The notes: generated by a model from the sequence alone, not told the origin. 36,663 nucleotides of DNA from Cyclobacteriaceae bacterium (GCA_025455465.1 JALOMI010000002.1:1-36663); one strand, 5' to 3'. Counted from the stretch's first letter, positions 19,412-28,998 are shown. Numbers and translations are program-made.

Positions 19412-20020
19412 TCAGGCATTTTTCCATTTGATGGAGCAGCCCACCGCTTTGGTGCGCAACGTGGGGAAATCCTTTCCGCTGAGCAGTGCTTCAATAGCTT
19501 CTTCTACATATTTCTTTTTGGCACCGGCTGCATCGCGTGAGCTGTCATCGATAGCTCCGATGTAAGCAACCTTAAACGTGCCGCCTTCATTTTTCAGTAC
19601 GAAAGTGTGTGGTGTATTAGTGGCACCAAAGGCGCGCGACACAACTTGTGTTTCATCCAGCAGGTAAGGAAATTCGTACTTCTTTTTCTCGGCCTGTTTA
19701 ATCATCTCTTCAAAAGAGTCCCCCGGTGATTGTGCCGGATCGTTCGGCTGAATGGCTACCAGCGGATAGCCCTGTGGTGCATATTTTTTGTTCAGCGCAA
19801 TAATTCGTTCGTTGTAGGCCTTGGAATAAGGGCACGTGTTGCAATCGAATACCACAATCAGGCCTTTGCTGTTTTTGTAATCAGCCAGCGAAACGGATTT
19901 TCCGGTTACATTTTTCAACTTAAAATCAGCGACCACATCACCGATATCGTAACCGCTTTTTACGGGGGTGGCTGCCACGAATACCAGGCACGCCAACATA
20001 AAGAGAATGGATTTTAGCAT
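19412..20020 (-). CDS. Secreted thioredoxin/AhpC-TSA-like redoxin family protein
   Basis: Signal peptide; DYKNSKGLIVVFDCNTCPYSKAYNERIIALNKKYAPQGYPLVAIQPND...RAFGATNTPHTFVLKN. Contains a C-x-x-C-like NTCPYS site. Confidence 0.88.
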   Translation of the reverse strand: MLKSILFMLACLVFVAATPVKSGYDIGDVVADFKLKNVTGKSVSLADYKNSKGLIVVFDCNTCPYSKAYNERIIALNKKYAPQGYPLVAIQPNDPAQSPGDSFEEMIKQAEKKKYEFPYLLDETQVVSRAFGATNTPHTFVLKNEGGTFKVAYIGAIDDSSRDAAGAKKKYVEEAIEALLSGKDFPTLRTKAVGCSIKWKNA

Positions 20021-20039
20021 AACAGTAGATTTTTAATTG

Positions 20040-20516
20040 TTACAATACTTCTGCAATCAGTTTTTCAAGTTCGCCTTCATGGAGTTCGCGCTCAATGAAT
20101 TTTCGTTTACCGGTTTTACCATTGATAATAATGGTAGCCGGGAGCGCACCCGACCAGTTTTTATCAACCTGATCAATCCAGCTGTTGGGGTCGCGTTCAT
20201 CGAGAATCAACACCTGTGACTTGATCTTTCTCCGGTCCAAGAATTTGTAAACCTTTTCCGGGTTCGGATCCAAGTCCAGATCCATACTTACCAGGGTTAC
20301 CTCCACGTTTTGGCGTTCGGCATTCAGCTTTTCAAACAGCGGCATTTCCTTGATACAAGGCGCGCACCAGGTAGCCCAAAAGTTGATGACTTTAACCTTG
20401 TCTGTTTTTGCCTGAATATGCTCCTGCAATTGCTTCAGTTTGATAATTTCTGCCTTCGGCTGAGCGAATAAGGTCAGGGAGATAAGTAGTAAAATGACGG
20501 ACAGTGGAACTCGCAT
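20040..20516 (-). CDS. TlpA-family thioredoxin-like protein
   Basis: Signal peptide (MRVPLSVILLLISLTLFAQ) and active site VINFWATWCAPCIKEMPLFEKL. Start taken at the internal Met. Confidence 0.9.
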   Translation of the reverse strand: MRVPLSVILLLISLTLFAQPKAEIIKLKQLQEHIQAKTDKVKVINFWATWCAPCIKEMPLFEKLNAERQNVEVTLVSMDLDLDPNPEKVYKFLDRRKIKSQVLILDERDPNSWIDQVDKNWSGALPATIIINGKTGKRKFIERELHEGELEKLIAEVL

Positions 20517-20626
20517 AATTATATAAACTCGTGATGTGCAAAACATGTTCCGAAATTACAAAGGAAGCGGCCTGCAGCAACGCGGGCAAAATACTTAAAA
20601 TTCAGGCACTTAACCTGCGGGAAAAG

Positions 20627-20733
20627 AAATCCACAAAACAGCACAGTTATCCACATTACCGGAATGTTATCATATAACAAACTGAATACCAAAAAGATAC
20701 ACCATCGAAAATCAATCGATTCTTTGTGGACAA
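20627..20733. promoter_or_regulatory. Cluster of DnaA-box-like 9-mers in an AT-rich divergent intergenic region
   Basis: TTATCCACA at 20647-20655 (perfect consensus); TGTGGACAA at 20725-20733 (reverse of TTGTCCACA, one mismatch); AAATCCACA at 20627-20635 (two mismatches). Confidence 0.45.
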
Positions 20734-20839
20734 CTTTCATGCGGTGGGAATCAGCGGGTTACCGGGTGCCTTTTTATAACCCTCAGATTTTCAGATTTCT
20801 AGCCTTGTTTTTTTTGTCATTTAAGGCATTTTTACCTGT

Positions 20840-21790
20840 ATGAAGTCATCAGAAAACCGGGTAAAAAAGCTGTTTGAAATTGAGTATCCGATTATTCAGG
20901 CGGGCATGGTTTGGTGCAGTGGCTGGCGACTGGCCGCAGCAGTAAGCAATGCCGGTGGCCTGGGCTTGATTGGGGCAGGTTCTATGTACCCATCGGTACT
21001 GGAAGAGCACCTCATCAAAACGAAAGCAGCCACACCGAAGCCGTTTGGAGTTAACGTGCCCCTGCTTTACCCGGATATCGATCAGCATATGGAAATCATC
21101 GTCCGCCATGGGGTGAAGATTGTCTTCACATCAGCCGGCAACCCGGCATCATGGACGGGTTACCTGAAGGAGCGGGGAATAACGGTTGTGCATGTAGTGT
21201 CCAGCGTAAAATTCGCGCTCAAGGCGCAACAGGCCGGTGTCGATGCCGTAGTCGCTGAAGGCTTTGAGGCCGGAGGGCATAACGGACGAGAAGAGACAAC
21301 CACCCTGGTGCTGATACCCATGGTTCGCGATGCCGTGTCGATACCGGTCATCGCTGCCGGTGGTATTGCTTCCGGCAGGGCGATGCTTGCCGCAGAAGCC
21401 CTGGGCGCAGAAGGGGTGCAGATCGGCAGCCGGTTTGCAGCCAGTGAAGAATCATCCGCCCACAGCAACTTTAAAGAAGCTATCGTAAAAGCCAGGGAAG
21501 GCGATACCCTACTGACCATGAAGCAACTCACCCCGGTGCGGTTGCTGCGCAATGATTTTTTCCGGCAGGTTATTGAAGCCGAACAGCAAGGAGCTAGTGC
21601 TGAAGAAATGAAAGCATTATTGGGGCGCGGCCGCGCCAAGAAGGGAATGTTCGAAGGTGATCTGGCAGAGGGTGAACTGGAAATCGGACAGGTGGCTGCG
21701 GCCATCAATACCGTCAAGCCTGCTGCCGATATACTAAATGAAATCTGGCAGGAATACCTTCAGGCAAAACAAACCATCTGCCGGGACTGA
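20840..21790 (+). CDS. NAD(P)H-dependent flavin oxidoreductase / nitronate monooxygenase family (FabK-like)
   Basis: KLFEIEYPIIQAGMVWCSGWRLAAAVSNAGGLGLIGAGSM...GFEAGGHNGREETTTLVLIPMVRDAVSIPVIAAGGIASGRAMLAAEALGAEGVQIGSRF. Confidence 0.93.
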   Translation: MKSSENRVKKLFEIEYPIIQAGMVWCSGWRLAAAVSNAGGLGLIGAGSMYPSVLEEHLIKTKAATPKPFGVNVPLLYPDIDQHMEIIVRHGVKIVFTSAGNPASWTGYLKERGITVVHVVSSVKFALKAQQAGVDAVVAEGFEAGGHNGREETTTLVLIPMVRDAVSIPVIAAGGIASGRAMLAAEALGAEGVQIGSRFAASEESSAHSNFKEAIVKAREGDTLLTMKQLTPVRLLRNDFFRQVIEAEQQGASAEEMKALLGRGRAKKGMFEGDLAEGELEIGQVAAAINTVKPAADILNEIWQEYLQAKQTICRD

Positions 21791-21797
21791 ACCGACT

Positions 21798-22193
21798 ATG
21801 GAGTTTATCAAGATCAAAGAAACTTGTTTGTATGTCCGTGACCTTGTACGTGCCAGGGAATTCTACGAACAAAAACTCGGCTTAACGTTGATCAGTTACT
21901 TGGAGGGCAAGCACGCGTTCTTCAAAGCAGGCTCCTCGATGCTGTTGCTATTTAATCCGGATGATTCGGCAACGAAGAAAAGTCCACCGGCACATTTTGG
22001 CGAAGGCAAACAACATTTTGCTTTTGAAGTACCTGCTGATCGCTATGCAGAGGCGAAAGGCTCGATTGAAGCAAAGAATATTGTGATTACCGATGAAGTG
22101 ACCTGGAGCGGAGGGATGAAATCATTTTATTTTGAAGATCCGGAAGGAAACGTGCTGGAGATTTTACCTGACCAGGGAATCTGGCCGGAATGA
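21798..22193 (+). CDS. VOC-family (glyoxalase-like) protein
   Basis: MEFIKIKETCLYVRDLVRAREFYEQKLGLTLISYLEGKHAFF...HFAFEVP...GGMKSFYFEDPEGNVLEIL. Start placed at 21798. Confidence 0.92.
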   Translation: MEFIKIKETCLYVRDLVRAREFYEQKLGLTLISYLEGKHAFFKAGSSMLLLFNPDDSATKKSPPAHFGEGKQHFAFEVPADRYAEAKGSIEAKNIVITDEVTWSGGMKSFYFEDPEGNVLEILPDQGIWPE

Positions 22194-22466
22194 TCAGGAC
22201 GCCTTCGTGATAAGCACACCAACTGCTTTACGTTCGGGCTGAGGCTGAATAAATGTTCCTTCTGTACGAGCAACTTTGTATACCATTGAATACCAATCGG
22301 AATATGCAGCATACTGAATACACTCATCGAATACATTGTTGTTCATCAGTATCTTGATTCGTTCCGGATGATTCGGTGAAGCCTGCAGAGCCTGTTGTTG
22401 TTCAGCAGGTAATTCGTGGAGACGAACAAAACTAATTCCTCGGTAATAGGTAGGTTGGGCCTTCAT
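22194..22466 (-). CDS. Hypothetical protein, about 90 aa
   Basis: MKAQPTYYRGISFVRLHELPAEQQQALQASPNHPERIKILMNNNVFDECIQYAAYSDWYSMVYK...; ends adjacent to the convergent VOC gene. No family recognised. Confidence 0.65.
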   Translation of the reverse strand: MKAQPTYYRGISFVRLHELPAEQQQALQASPNHPERIKILMNNNVFDECIQYAAYSDWYSMVYKVARTEGTFIQPQPERKAVGVLITKAS

Positions 22467-22590
22467 TGGGTCTTGATGCGGTTTTAAAGTAAAAGGTAAC
22501 AAATGAATTTTTCAAGTTGCGTTTATAAAATGCTTGCCTACATACGCATGATGACCGGTGTTGTATTTTTAGTTTACTTGTGGCTTCAGC

Positions 22591-24690
22591 ATGAGTAAGC
22601 ACGGTTTTTTTGACAGTCCGGTTGAATACCTTAAAGGCGTTGGTCCGCAGCGCGCTGCGTTACTCAACAAGGAACTGCAGATCTTCACCTTTGGCGATCT
22701 GATTCAGCATTACCCTTTCCGTTACGAAGACCGCACAACATTTTATACCATCCAAGCGCTGAACGATGAAATGCCCTATGTGCAGTTGAAAGGAAAAATC
22801 AGCCGGAAGACTTTGGTTGGCGCAGGACACAAAAAGCGACTGGTAGCATTTCTCGATGACGGCACCGGCACCGTGGAGCTGGTGTGGTTCAAGGGCATCA
22901 AGTGGGTTCAGGATAAAGTTCTTGAAGGAATAGACTATGTGGTGTTCGGAAAGCCGCAGCGCTATGCCAACAAGTTTTCCATTCCCCATCCGGAGCTCGA
23001 AGTGTATGCTCCAAAACATGATCAGGGGGGTTATCTCCAACCGGTATACTCCATCACAGAAAAACTTCGTAACCGCTACCTCGACAGCAAAGCCATCAGT
23101 AAGCTGCAACAGGAGTTGTTGACTCATGCGCGCGATAAGATTCATGAAACCTTACCGGATGCATTGCTGCGCCAGTTGAAGCTGACGGATAAGCGCGATG
23201 CAATTATCAACATCCATTTTCCGAAAGACCATGAGGCGTTAACGCGGGCACAGAACCGACTGAAGTTTGAAGAACTTTTTTTTATCCAGCTGCGGCTTCT
23301 AAAACTCAAGCTGGTTAGAAAGTATAAATTCCGCGGAAAAATTTTTAACGATGCCTCGCTGCTCACCGAGTTTTACAATACCCAGCTGCCGTTTCCGCTC
23401 ACCAATGCACAAAAGCGGGTGATCAAGGAAATTTATGCCGACATGCGCTCCGGACAGCAAATGAACCGCTTATTGCAAGGGGATGTGGGCAGCGGCAAAA
23501 CGATTGTTGCATTTGTATGCATGCTCATCGCCATCGGAGGCGGTTCACAGTGCGCGCTGATGGCGCCAACCGAAATTCTCGCGCAGCAACATTTTAAAAC
23601 ACTCAGTGAGTTAGCCGATGCCATGCGCATCCCCATTGCTTTACTGACCGGCTCCACCAAGCGCTCTGACCGCACGTCCGTTCATGAAGGCCTTCGTTCC
23701 GGAGCATTGAAAATACTGATCGGTACCCATGCGTTGCTGGAAGAAGAAGTACAGTTTCATGATCTTGGCCTGGCGATCATCGATGAACAGCACCGTTTTG
23801 GTGTAGCACAGCGGTCGAAGTTGTGGAGCAAGAACAAAACAACCTATCCGCATGTGCTGGTAATGACGGCCACACCCATACCGCGCACACTGGCGATGAC
23901 GTTGTACGGGGACCTTGATGTATCGGTGATTGATGAGTTGCCGGCCGGCCGAAAGCCAATCAAGACCGTACACAAGTATGACTCTCACCGGCTGGAGGTT
24001 AATGCATTTATTCGCCAGCAGATAGAATCCGGGAGACAAATATACATTGTCTATCCGCTGATCGATGAATCGGAGAAACTCGATCTCAAGCATTTGATGG
24101 ATGGCTATGAAAGTATTTGCCGTGCCTTCCCTGAAGTTGCTCTGAGCATCGTGCATGGCAAAATGAAACCGGAGGCCAAAGAGTATGAGATGGCGCGCTT
24201 TTCCAAAGGGGATACCAAAATCATGGTAGCTACAACGGTAATAGAAGTTGGTGTCAATGTGCCGAATGCCTCGGTGATGATTATTGAAAATGCCGAGCGC
24301 TTTGGCTTATCGCAGTTACACCAGCTGCGCGGCAGAGTTGGCCGAGGAGCGGAGCAATCATATTGCATTCTGATGACGGATATAAAGCTCTCTGCTGATT
24401 CCCGCAAACGCATCCAAACGATGGTGCGCACCAATAATGGTTTTGAAATTGCCGAAACAGACCTTCAATTGCGCGGCCCCGGTGATTTAATGGGTACTCA
24501 ACAAAGCGGTGTACTGGATTTGCTGATTGCTGATCTGGGTAAAGATTCACAAGTACTTACAATGGCACGAGAAATTGCCAAAAGGATATTGGATGAAGAC
24601 CCCGATCTTCAGTTGCCGGTTAACCGGATGATCCGTGAGCAAATCGACCGCATGAGCAAGACGGCAGTCAACTGGAGCCGCATCAGTTAA
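22591..24690 (+). CDS. recG: ATP-dependent DNA helicase RecG
   Basis: 699 aa with an N-terminal wedge domain (VEYLKGVGPQRAALLNKEL), Walker A LLQGDVGSGKT, MAPTEILAQQH, DEQHRFGVAQR, MTATPIPRTLAMTLYGDLDVSVIDELPAGR and RFGLSQLHQLRGRVGRG. Confidence 0.97.
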   Translation: MSKHGFFDSPVEYLKGVGPQRAALLNKELQIFTFGDLIQHYPFRYEDRTTFYTIQALNDEMPYVQLKGKISRKTLVGAGHKKRLVAFLDDGTGTVELVWFKGIKWVQDKVLEGIDYVVFGKPQRYANKFSIPHPELEVYAPKHDQGGYLQPVYSITEKLRNRYLDSKAISKLQQELLTHARDKIHETLPDALLRQLKLTDKRDAIINIHFPKDHEALTRAQNRLKFEELFFIQLRLLKLKLVRKYKFRGKIFNDASLLTEFYNTQLPFPLTNAQKRVIKEIYADMRSGQQMNRLLQGDVGSGKTIVAFVCMLIAIGGGSQCALMAPTEILAQQHFKTLSELADAMRIPIALLTGSTKRSDRTSVHEGLRSGALKILIGTHALLEEEVQFHDLGLAIIDEQHRFGVAQRSKLWSKNKTTYPHVLVMTATPIPRTLAMTLYGDLDVSVIDELPAGRKPIKTVHKYDSHRLEVNAFIRQQIESGRQIYIVYPLIDESEKLDLKHLMDGYESICRAFPEVALSIVHGKMKPEAKEYEMARFSKGDTKIMVATTVIEVGVNVPNASVMIIENAERFGLSQLHQLRGRVGRGAEQSYCILMTDIKLSADSRKRIQTMVRTNNGFEIAETDLQLRGPGDLMGTQQSGVLDLLIADLGKDSQVLTMAREIAKRILDEDPDLQLPVNRMIREQIDRMSKTAVNWSRIS

Positions 24691-24786
24691 GCAATCGGAG
24701 GAATCAGGCATGACAAAATAAATCACAGCACACATCACTGAAGTCCGTTTGCTTCGGTAGATTTGATTGATTAATTCATCACGATC

Positions 24787-25305
24787 ATGATCAAACCCGA
24801 TCCCGCCTTGATTCCGGAATTTTATAAAGGATATGTAAAGCATACTGAACACCTTGATATGATGCAGGCCCTGCAACAAGGTGGTGCCGCGATGATGGCG
24901 TTTGTGCGGACCATACCGGAAGAAAAAGGAGAATACCGTTATGCACCGGGCAAGTGGAGCGTAAAGGAATTACTGTGTCACCTCATGGATGCGGAACGGA
25001 TCTTTACCTACCGCGCCCTGCGTTTTGCCCGCGAAGACAAGACATCGTTGCCTGGTTTTGAAGAGAATGATTATGCCCCGCGTGCCAATGCACATGCCAG
25101 AAGTATCTCCATTCTTGCCGATGAAATGCAACGGCTTCGTGCAACAACAATCGATCTTTTCAACAGCTTTACACCGGCCATGCTCGAAGCTTCAGGTATT
25201 GCCAACAATAATCTGATCTCTGTTAAAAATATCGGCTTTGTTATTGCCGGGCATGAAGTGCACCACCGGCTTGTTCTTCAGCAACGCTATTTCATGACCT
25301 TATGA
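24787..25305 (+). CDS. DinB-family protein
   Basis: PGKWSVKELLCHLMDAERIFTYRALRFARED...VIAGHEVHHRLVLQQRY: DinB four-helix bundle with His triad. Confidence 0.9.
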   Translation: MIKPDPALIPEFYKGYVKHTEHLDMMQALQQGGAAMMAFVRTIPEEKGEYRYAPGKWSVKELLCHLMDAERIFTYRALRFAREDKTSLPGFEENDYAPRANAHARSISILADEMQRLRATTIDLFNSFTPAMLEASGIANNNLISVKNIGFVIAGHEVHHRLVLQQRYFMTL

Positions 25306-26594
25306 GAATCTTGCTGTTGGCGATTGCCGGATTCCTGACAGCCTGCTCTCCGGTGTCAAAAAGGCAGCTAAGCCGAACGATACAGGAAACAGAAAAGAGC
25401 TTTCAGGATCACATGGGTTTTGTGTTGTATGATCCTGCCAAAAGGAAAACCGTTTTTGCCTACAACAGCGACAAATATTTTATTCCCGCATCCAATACGA
25501 AAATCGTCACTTTCTATACTTCGCTGGTTCTTCTCAAGGACTCCATTCCGGGAATCATTTATGGCAGGCTTGGCGATTCGCTGATTATTCGCGGTACCGG
25601 AGATCCATCACTCCTCTATGACCAGGTTAACGGCAGCAACCGTGTATTTAACTTTCTGAAAGAGCAGTCCGGTCAGCTTTATTTTGTGTCCGATAATTTT
25701 CAAACCACAGCGCTCGGACCAGGTTGGGCGTGGGATGATTACAACTATGCTTATTCAGCAGAACGTTCAGCACTTCCGGTTTACGGTAATACATTTCGTG
25801 TGCAAAGCACACCCGACCAAGTACTTTCTGTAAGTCCGCGTTATTTCCGTAACCAGCTGTCGATTGGTGACAGCTTGAATCGCTCAAGCATTGTTCGTGA
25901 ACTCAACAGTAACCGCACGGCTTATTATCCCGGTCAAAAGGCACTCGGGTCCCGCACCTGGCGTGTTCCTTTCCGAACGGATAACGGCTCGGTTGGCAAC
26001 TTGCTGGCCGACACACTTGGCCGAAGCGTTTATACCATTAATGCCTTTCCTGCCGGTGTTCAAAAGCAGGTGTTATGCAGTGTGCCTGCCGACAGCCTGT
26101 ACAAAGTGATGATGCAGGACAGCGATAACCTTATTGCGGAGCAATTACTGCTCATCTGTGCCGGTTTGCTGAGTGATACCCTGCAGCCGGAAATTGCCAT
26201 CCGCTATATGCAAGCCAATCAGCTGCGCGATTTACCTGATCCACTGGTTTGGGTGGATGGCTCCGGCCTGTCGCGTTATAATCTTTTCACACCACGAAGT
26301 ATCGTACGCTTGTGGGAAAAGATAGACGGAATGGTAGAGCGGGATCGACTATTTGCCCTGCTGGCAACAGGAGGTAAGTCAGGTACGCTTCAAAATTTTT
26401 ATACGAACAATAAACCGTATATCTATGGCAAGACCGGCACGCTCAGCAACGTTCATACACTCAGCGGATTTTTGCTCACGAAGAAAGGCGAAACACTTAT
26501 CTTTAGTTTGATGAGTAATAATTTTACCGTGCCGGTGCGGGAGTTGCGTGCGCACATGGAAACCGTTTTGAAACAAATTCACGAGAACTATTAA
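25302..26594 (+). CDS. dacB: D-alanyl-D-alanine carboxypeptidase, S13/PBP4 family lipoprotein
   Basis: Lipobox FLTAC; SxxK PASNTKI; WVDGSGLSRYN; KTGTLSNVHTLSGF. 4-bp ATGA overlap with the DinB gene. Confidence 0.88.
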   Translation: MRILLLAIAGFLTACSPVSKRQLSRTIQETEKSFQDHMGFVLYDPAKRKTVFAYNSDKYFIPASNTKIVTFYTSLVLLKDSIPGIIYGRLGDSLIIRGTGDPSLLYDQVNGSNRVFNFLKEQSGQLYFVSDNFQTTALGPGWAWDDYNYAYSAERSALPVYGNTFRVQSTPDQVLSVSPRYFRNQLSIGDSLNRSSIVRELNSNRTAYYPGQKALGSRTWRVPFRTDNGSVGNLLADTLGRSVYTINAFPAGVQKQVLCSVPADSLYKVMMQDSDNLIAEQLLLICAGLLSDTLQPEIAIRYMQANQLRDLPDPLVWVDGSGLSRYNLFTPRSIVRLWEKIDGMVERDRLFALLATGGKSGTLQNFYTNNKPYIYGKTGTLSNVHTLSGFLLTKKGETLIFSLMSNNFTVPVRELRAHMETVLKQIHENY

Positions 26595-26608
26595 ACCAAT
26601 TATAGCTG

Positions 26609-27859
26609 ATGAATCGAATTTTTCTTTCTGTTATTTTTTATTCTCTTTTTTCTGCAACACTTCATTCTCAGGACAGTCTGAGCATTAAAATCGGTCAGAT
26701 GATTCTGATCGGCATTCCCAAAGCGGAGGTAGATAAGGCCGTGTTGGAAGAGGTGCGCAACGGCAAGGCCGGTTCCCTCATCTTTTTTGAGAAAAATATA
26801 CCGGCAAAGAATTCCTACATGGGTTTGAAGAAAGTCATCTGGACGTACAAACAGGCTGCACCGATACCTTTGCTGGTAGGCATCGATCAGGAGGGCGGCC
26901 GGGTTAACCGGCTGAAGGAGAAGTACGGATTCCCCCGCTCCGTATCGGCAGCCAACCTGGGCAAGATGCCGCTGGATTCGGTACGTTTCTACAGTGAATC
27001 AACTGCGGCAACTTTAGCGGGCCTTGGCTTCAACATTAATTTCAGTCCGGTGGTCGACCTGGCATCGAATCCGGATAATCCGATTATCGCCAGGCCGGAA
27101 CGGGCGTATTCCAAATCACCGGACTCGGTAATTCTCTATGCACGCGAGGTGATCCGCACGCACCAGCGCCTGGGTGTTCTTACATCATTAAAGCACTTCC
27201 CCGGGCACGGCAGCTCAAAAGATGATACCCACATGGGCCTGACGGATGTAACTGATACGTGGAAGGAGGACGAATTAAAACCATACAAGGTGCTGATCGA
27301 AGAAGGGCTGGCAGAGTCGGTAATGACATCACATATCGTGAACAAGAAGCTTGACCCGAGCGGAAATCCGGGAACGCTGTCCAATAAAATTATCCAGGGA
27401 ATTTTACGCGACAGGTTAGGCTTCAGCGGTGTGGTGTTTACCGATGATATGCAGATGCACGCCATCACCAAGTATTACGGACTGGAAGAAGCCATCCGTC
27501 TGACCATCCTGGCCGGGGTGGATATCTTGACGTTTTCCAACAACATCAGCGGAAGCCAGGACCGCACGGTTGACAAGGTGCATGCGATAATACGTGGTTA
27601 TGTGGAAAATGGTACTATACCGCAATCACGTATTGACGAGTCATATAAGCGAATCATGGCTCTGAAGAAAAACCTCTCCATGTCGGCAGCAGATTACAGG
27701 GCTGAACTTAAACGTTCGGAGGAACACGCAAAAAGAGTATATGAGGAATCTTTACGACAGGCAAATGAGGCACGTGCAATAGCGAAAGAAGCTGCTGAAA
27801 AGGAAGTTCAGGTTCAGCCCGATCAATCAACAGGCAAGCCAAAAAAGAAAAAGAAGTGA
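26609..27859 (+). CDS. Secreted glycoside hydrolase family 3 (NagZ-like beta-N-acetylhexosaminidase) with basic coiled-coil C-tail
   Basis: GIDQEGGRVNRL, SLKHFPGHGSSKDDTHMGL, GVVFTDDMQMHAI. C-terminal ELKRSEEHAKRVYEESLRQANEARAIAKEAAEKE...GKPKKKKK. Confidence 0.92.
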   Translation: MNRIFLSVIFYSLFSATLHSQDSLSIKIGQMILIGIPKAEVDKAVLEEVRNGKAGSLIFFEKNIPAKNSYMGLKKVIWTYKQAAPIPLLVGIDQEGGRVNRLKEKYGFPRSVSAANLGKMPLDSVRFYSESTAATLAGLGFNINFSPVVDLASNPDNPIIARPERAYSKSPDSVILYAREVIRTHQRLGVLTSLKHFPGHGSSKDDTHMGLTDVTDTWKEDELKPYKVLIEEGLAESVMTSHIVNKKLDPSGNPGTLSNKIIQGILRDRLGFSGVVFTDDMQMHAITKYYGLEEAIRLTILAGVDILTFSNNISGSQDRTVDKVHAIIRGYVENGTIPQSRIDESYKRIMALKKNLSMSAADYRAELKRSEEHAKRVYEESLRQANEARAIAKEAAEKEVQVQPDQSTGKPKKKKK

Positions 27860-27919
27860 AGTTTTGGGTAACGTTTCGGAAAACTCATCAATCAGCTAAT
27901 AATAACAATTTACATCACG

Positions 27920-28195
27920 ATGAATACACGCATTACAATCGTCACCTTAAGTATCCTGTTGCTGGCGGCTTTGTCGGCAGCCGTGTACACCGCCAGTCAA
28001 ATGGCTGCGATGTCTTCACAGGCAGAAGAGTGGAAAGAAAAATACGAGGAAGCCATCATTGATGTGATGGATGCACACAAGCGGCTGGAAGAAAAGGAGA
28101 AGCAACTGCAGGAAGCCTTGGTGGAAGCACAACTCCAGCGCGCCATCGCAGAAGAGGCATTGAAAAATTCACAGCAGCAACGTGGCAGAAAGTGA
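27920..28195 (+). CDS. Small membrane-anchored coiled-coil protein (91 aa)
   Basis: N-terminal hydrophobic segment (IVTLSILLLAALSAAVYTA) followed by a heptad-like E/K/Q-rich helix ending QQQRGRK. Overlaps the next GTG start by 4 bp. Confidence 0.7.
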   Translation: MNTRITIVTLSILLLAALSAAVYTASQMAAMSSQAEEWKEKYEEAIIDVMDAHKRLEEKEKQLQEALVEAQLQRAIAEEALKNSQQQRGRK

Positions 28196-28998
28196 AGCAG
28201 CCTTTTCAAATTATTGAACCTGCTGCAGAACAAGTTCCATTCATTCTCAGCATCCCGCACTGCGGCACTGCATTTCCTGACGAGTTGGTCAATGAGTTCA
28301 ACGGAGAACTGATTCAGGCACCGGATGACACCGACTGGTATGTTCACCAGCTCTATGATTTTGCGGCTGAAATGGGCATCACCACCATTCATGCTGTATA
28401 TAGCCGTTGGGTCATTGACTTAAACCGTGATCCGGAAGACAAGCCTTTGTACAGTGACGGGCGAATTATTACGGGGCTTTGCCCGGTGACCAATTTTTTT
28501 GGTGAATCGTTGTACAGGGATGAACGCATTGCGGTCAGGCAGGAAGAGGTAGAAAGGCGGAGGAAGCTATACTATGAGCCTTATCATACCGCATTATCAT
28601 CACTGATTGGCAAAGCAAAAGAGGCATTCGGTATTGCATTGGTATGGGATTGCCACTCCATCCGGCAGCATGTGCCTACCATCCGGCCTGAAAGATTTCC
28701 TGACCTCATCCTTGGCGATGCCGATGGCACCAGCGCCTCACCAGGACTTATTGAGGCCGCCATTAAAAAACTGGAGAATGCCGGCTATGACTTCAGTCAT
28801 AACCATCCCTTTAAAGGAGGATACATTACCCGGCATTACGGACGACCTTCATTAAACCAGCATGCACTCCAACTGGAGATGAGCAAGGTTAATTATATGG
28901 ATGATGCGGAAAAGTATTATCATCATGGGCGCGCTGAAAAAATGCGCAGCCTGCTTCGTCACACACTGGGAGAACTGATTGATCAGTTAAAGGGATAG
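28192..28998 (+). CDS. hutG: N-formylglutamate amidohydrolase family protein (GTG start)
   Basis: FILSIPHCGTAFPDEL, DTDWYVHQLYDFA, SRWVIDLNRDPEDKPLY, VWDCHSIRQHVP, NHPFKGGYITRHYG, LQLEMSKVNYMD. Confidence 0.87.
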   Translation: MKQPFQIIEPAAEQVPFILSIPHCGTAFPDELVNEFNGELIQAPDDTDWYVHQLYDFAAEMGITTIHAVYSRWVIDLNRDPEDKPLYSDGRIITGLCPVTNFFGESLYRDERIAVRQEEVERRRKLYYEPYHTALSSLIGKAKEAFGIALVWDCHSIRQHVPTIRPERFPDLILGDADGTSASPGLIEAAIKKLENAGYDFSHNHPFKGGYITRHYGRPSLNQHALQLEMSKVNYMDDAEKYYHHGRAEKMRSLLRHTLGELIDQLKG

